From Lytechinus pictus (Eukaryota; Echinodermata; Echinoidea; Temnopleuroida; Toxopneustidae), in assembly GCF_037042905.1 (NCBI RefSeq), contig NW_026974140.1:15054001-15118000 (forward strand): a DNA stretch of 64,000 nucleotides, read 5' to 3'. The stretch's first letter is position 1; the number at the start of each line of letters is the position of its first letter. The notes below the pieces were generated by a model, which saw only the letters and a list, made by a program, of their open reading frames with translations, did no database searches and was not told where the DNA came from. Positions 61,587 through 64,000 of the stretch are shown one piece after another. The position numbers were made by a program, and so were the translations under genes.

Positions 61587-63408
61587 CAGTGGCGTAGCTA
61601 GGATTTTTTTTCCTGGGGGGGGGGGGCACCGGGGGTCCTTGCTTTTTCAGGGGGGTTACCATTTGTCTGTGTGTGTGTATGTGTCCGACTTTCGTCAATA
61701 GGGGATGGGGCCCGAAATTATCTTCACCTATATTTTCCCCTATCAGTCACTTCTTAGCTTTATTCTTATAAAATAACATAAATATTAAATAATCTCATAG
61801 GCCCTATATACAAAGTGCGAGCGCGAAGCGCGACCGATTTTTTTTTCTTTTTTTGAACTTTCATATATGTATTTCGTCCTGAAAATTAATATTCTGGGCA
61901 CTGTTTGTGATCCTGAACAAGATGCGTATGTAACTAGATACTGAAAATGCCAAGCACGAGCATAATTTTTTAATAAGTGTTCTAGCATGATCGAAAAGGT
62001 ACATGTTATAAAGGACTGTTTACAGTTACCCACGAAGACGGTACATATTTCAATAATGGGAACGCGAAGCGCGAGCTAAATATTGTTGACATTCCGACCT
62101 AAAAATGGTAATTCTAAGCACTTTTTGCAATCATAAATGGGATAGGTATGTAACTAAACAATTTTTTATTGATATGCGAGCGCAAAGCGCGAGCGGAAGA
62201 AAAATGAGATTTTAGACCCAAAAGCGGGACACTCTAGTCATATTTTGTAAATCATGAATAGGATATGGTTAATTGGGTATCATTCATAATGCGAGCGTGA
62301 AGCACAATTATTGACATTCTGATCTGAAACTGGATGATTTAAGCACATGCATTTTAAATAAAGAATATGCAGGCTATATCGCGCATATTTTAGATTAAGA
62401 CCTATAATAGAATCTGGGCATTCTGAATACTTTTTGTTTAATCATGAAGATCAATGATGCGAGCGCGAGCTGATATTTTTAAAAATTATTTTAACAAAGG
62501 ACCGGTATATATTCTAAGGACATTTTGTCATCATGAAAATGATGATTATCTTCCTATTATTCCTAAGCTTGTCGATATTCCATTCGAAAAGACCCAATTT
62601 AGTTATAAGGAATTCATGAAAATGTTATTTTATTATATGTTAATCTAATATGCGTAATGACAGTGTGAAAGTTGTTGTTTTTAAGGTTTGAAAACTGGAA
62701 ATTTTAAGCATTATGTAATTATGAATACGCATTACGATGGTTAGTATTTTATAATTAATGCGAGCGCAAATCGTGGGCTGAATTTTTTTATTGAAATGTA
62801 ATGAAAAGGGGAGCTTGTTTGGTTATAGAATTGATATGTAGAGTACTCACCAATCAAAATGCGAGCGCGCAGCGCTAACTTAATATAGGCCTATGTTTGA
62901 CTATCACATCTGACAATCGATATTTTGATAACTTTATGGAATACACGAAGACAATAGGGACTTGGCAAATCAAATAATGCGACCACGCAGCGTGAGCTTT
63001 TAATGTTAATATGTAGACCATAAAACGGACAATTTATATATAGAGCACTTATTGTAAATTAAAAAAAAATAATAAAAGATGTCCGAGCTGAAATATGTTT
63101 TGTATATTGACTTCAAAACAAGATATGAATCTCATCGAACAGGCAATTAAAGTAACATGAAAGATTTGGGTTATTTGCAAGTCTTCCCCTTACATTATTT
63201 TATTCAACCGTCTTCCTCCTCTTATTTTCATCTTTTTTTCCCTTCTTTTCTTTTTTTTTTCTTTTCTTCTCTCTCCTTTTTTTTCTTTTTTTTTTTTGCT
63301 CCGCCAATTTTTTCAGTGGGGGCACCTGGGGGAGGGGGGCACACCAAATCTCAGGGGGGGGCACGTGCCCCCCCAGCCCCCCCCCCCCCCCCCGTAGCTA
63401 CGCCACTG
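61587..63408. mobile_element. hAT-like element, 1.8 kb, with inverted-orientation 110-bp repeats
   Basis: Ends CAGTGGCGTAGCTAGG and GTAGCTACGCCACTG; 8-bp direct repeat TGCAGCTT at 61579-61586 and 63409-63416. About eight GCGAGCGCGAAGCGCGAGC units (near 61818, 62063, 62177, 62291, 62457, 62758, 62861, 62976). Subterminal G and C runs. No transposase frame. Confidence 0.88.
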
Positions 63409-63416
63409 TGCAGCTT

Positions 63417-64000
63417 CCCTACCAAACGACGTACTCCCCTACCGCAAAAAGATACGCTGTTTTAAAAATTATGGTTTAATAGGGAAGAACTGTTCAGTGA
63501 TTTACGAGGCCTAATAACAATTTTTCTCGCTCTGAGGTCCGCCCCTTGCTGATCACCAACTGAAATTCACTGTTTACAAGTCATTACAAGTAAGTATGTC
63601 ACTGTAGTTATGGTATAGTTTTATTACGTGACTTGTTATCTGTTCATTCCTAGTTCCTCATCTTGAAAATAACGAATTATTCCACTCGGTCTCGCTTGAA
63701 TAAATCATGGACCTACTACAACATAAAGTTATTTTAGAGTGATGTCACAGACATCTTACCCCCCACTTGCCTTTGTTTTCATTTTTTCCCTTTTTTTCTT
63801 CTTCATTAGGCCCTATGTTCATTAACTTTATGGGGTTTTTTTATTTGGGTTTTGGGGGGGTTTCTGTTATTTCTTGTATATTTGTTTTCCTTAAATTATT
63901 CTCTGTGTGCCTTTCTTCTTTGCTTTTCAATGTCTATATTTTAACATATGGGATATTACTAGAGAAAGTAAGAAGAAATAGTCTCTGACGTATTACGTAA
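63417..64000. other. Window end, nothing recognised
   Basis: AT-rich sequence with T and G runs; no gene or element ends seen. Confidence 0.35.

Noticed and set aside
61477-61701. Short frames with poly-Gly or poly-Pro stretches here and near 5771, 10768, 12021, 42557, 63157
   Set aside because: They read through G or C runs at MITE ends.

Overview
The window is animal (eukaryotic) genomic DNA: AT-rich, with intron-split genes, many microsatellites and a heavy load of non-autonomous transposons. The gene content and the repeat styles (GCTCGCGCTTCGCGCTCGC arrays inside DNA transposons, tRNA-type SINE, CR1/jockey-group LINE with an ATTC tail) suggest a marine deuterostome, most likely an echinoderm such as a sea urchin. 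That species call is inference; no search was run.

Three protein-coding genes can be supported by reading frames, splice signals and family motifs. (1) Positions 223-15310, + strand: a Golgi-type carbohydrate sulfotransferase of the Sulfotransfer_2 (CHST8-14/HNK-1ST) family. It has a single exon 2, a single catalytic exon 3, and two homologous, mutually exclusive first exons (223-316 and 4358-4457), each with its own similar upstream flank. (2) Positions 27645-31936, + strand, and (3) positions 36607-40955, - strand: two paralogous four-transmembrane proteins of the myelin proteolipid/M6 (PLP/DM20/GPM6) family, placed tail to tail about 4.7 kb apart. Their six visible exons have identical intron phases; exons 3 and 6 have identical lengths. 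Exon 1 (predicted to hold little more than the ATG) was not found for either. Both carry a low-complexity C-terminal tail of about 280-300 residues, far longer than in vertebrate PLP/M6, and both end in Glu-Tyr-x-(Leu/Ile).

Most of the rest is transposon sequence. At least nine elements have terminal inverted repeats and 8-bp target duplications that can be read directly (hAT-like), two of them nested one inside the other (16201-17166 inside 15773-17273). Four of the longest hAT-like elements carry the same ~110-bp repeat unit built around a CpG-rich near-palindrome. Others are short Tc1/mariner-like MITEs, long-inverted-repeat elements (one interrupted by a dead LINE and a MITE), SINE fragments, and (GAAA)n, (CA)n, (ATT)n and (TTC)n tracts.

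Layout: 1-15310 sulfotransferase gene with transposon-filled introns; 15311-27644 intergenic, hAT cluster at 15.8-19.1 kb, a perfect hairpin at 19.3 kb, a GAAA tract at 20.5-21.2 kb; 27645-40955 M6 pair; 40956-64000 no recognisable coding exon, scattered MITEs, and a large hAT-like element at 61.6-63.4 kb. The sulfotransferase and M6 genes have no evident functional link beyond both acting in the secretory/plasma-membrane system.
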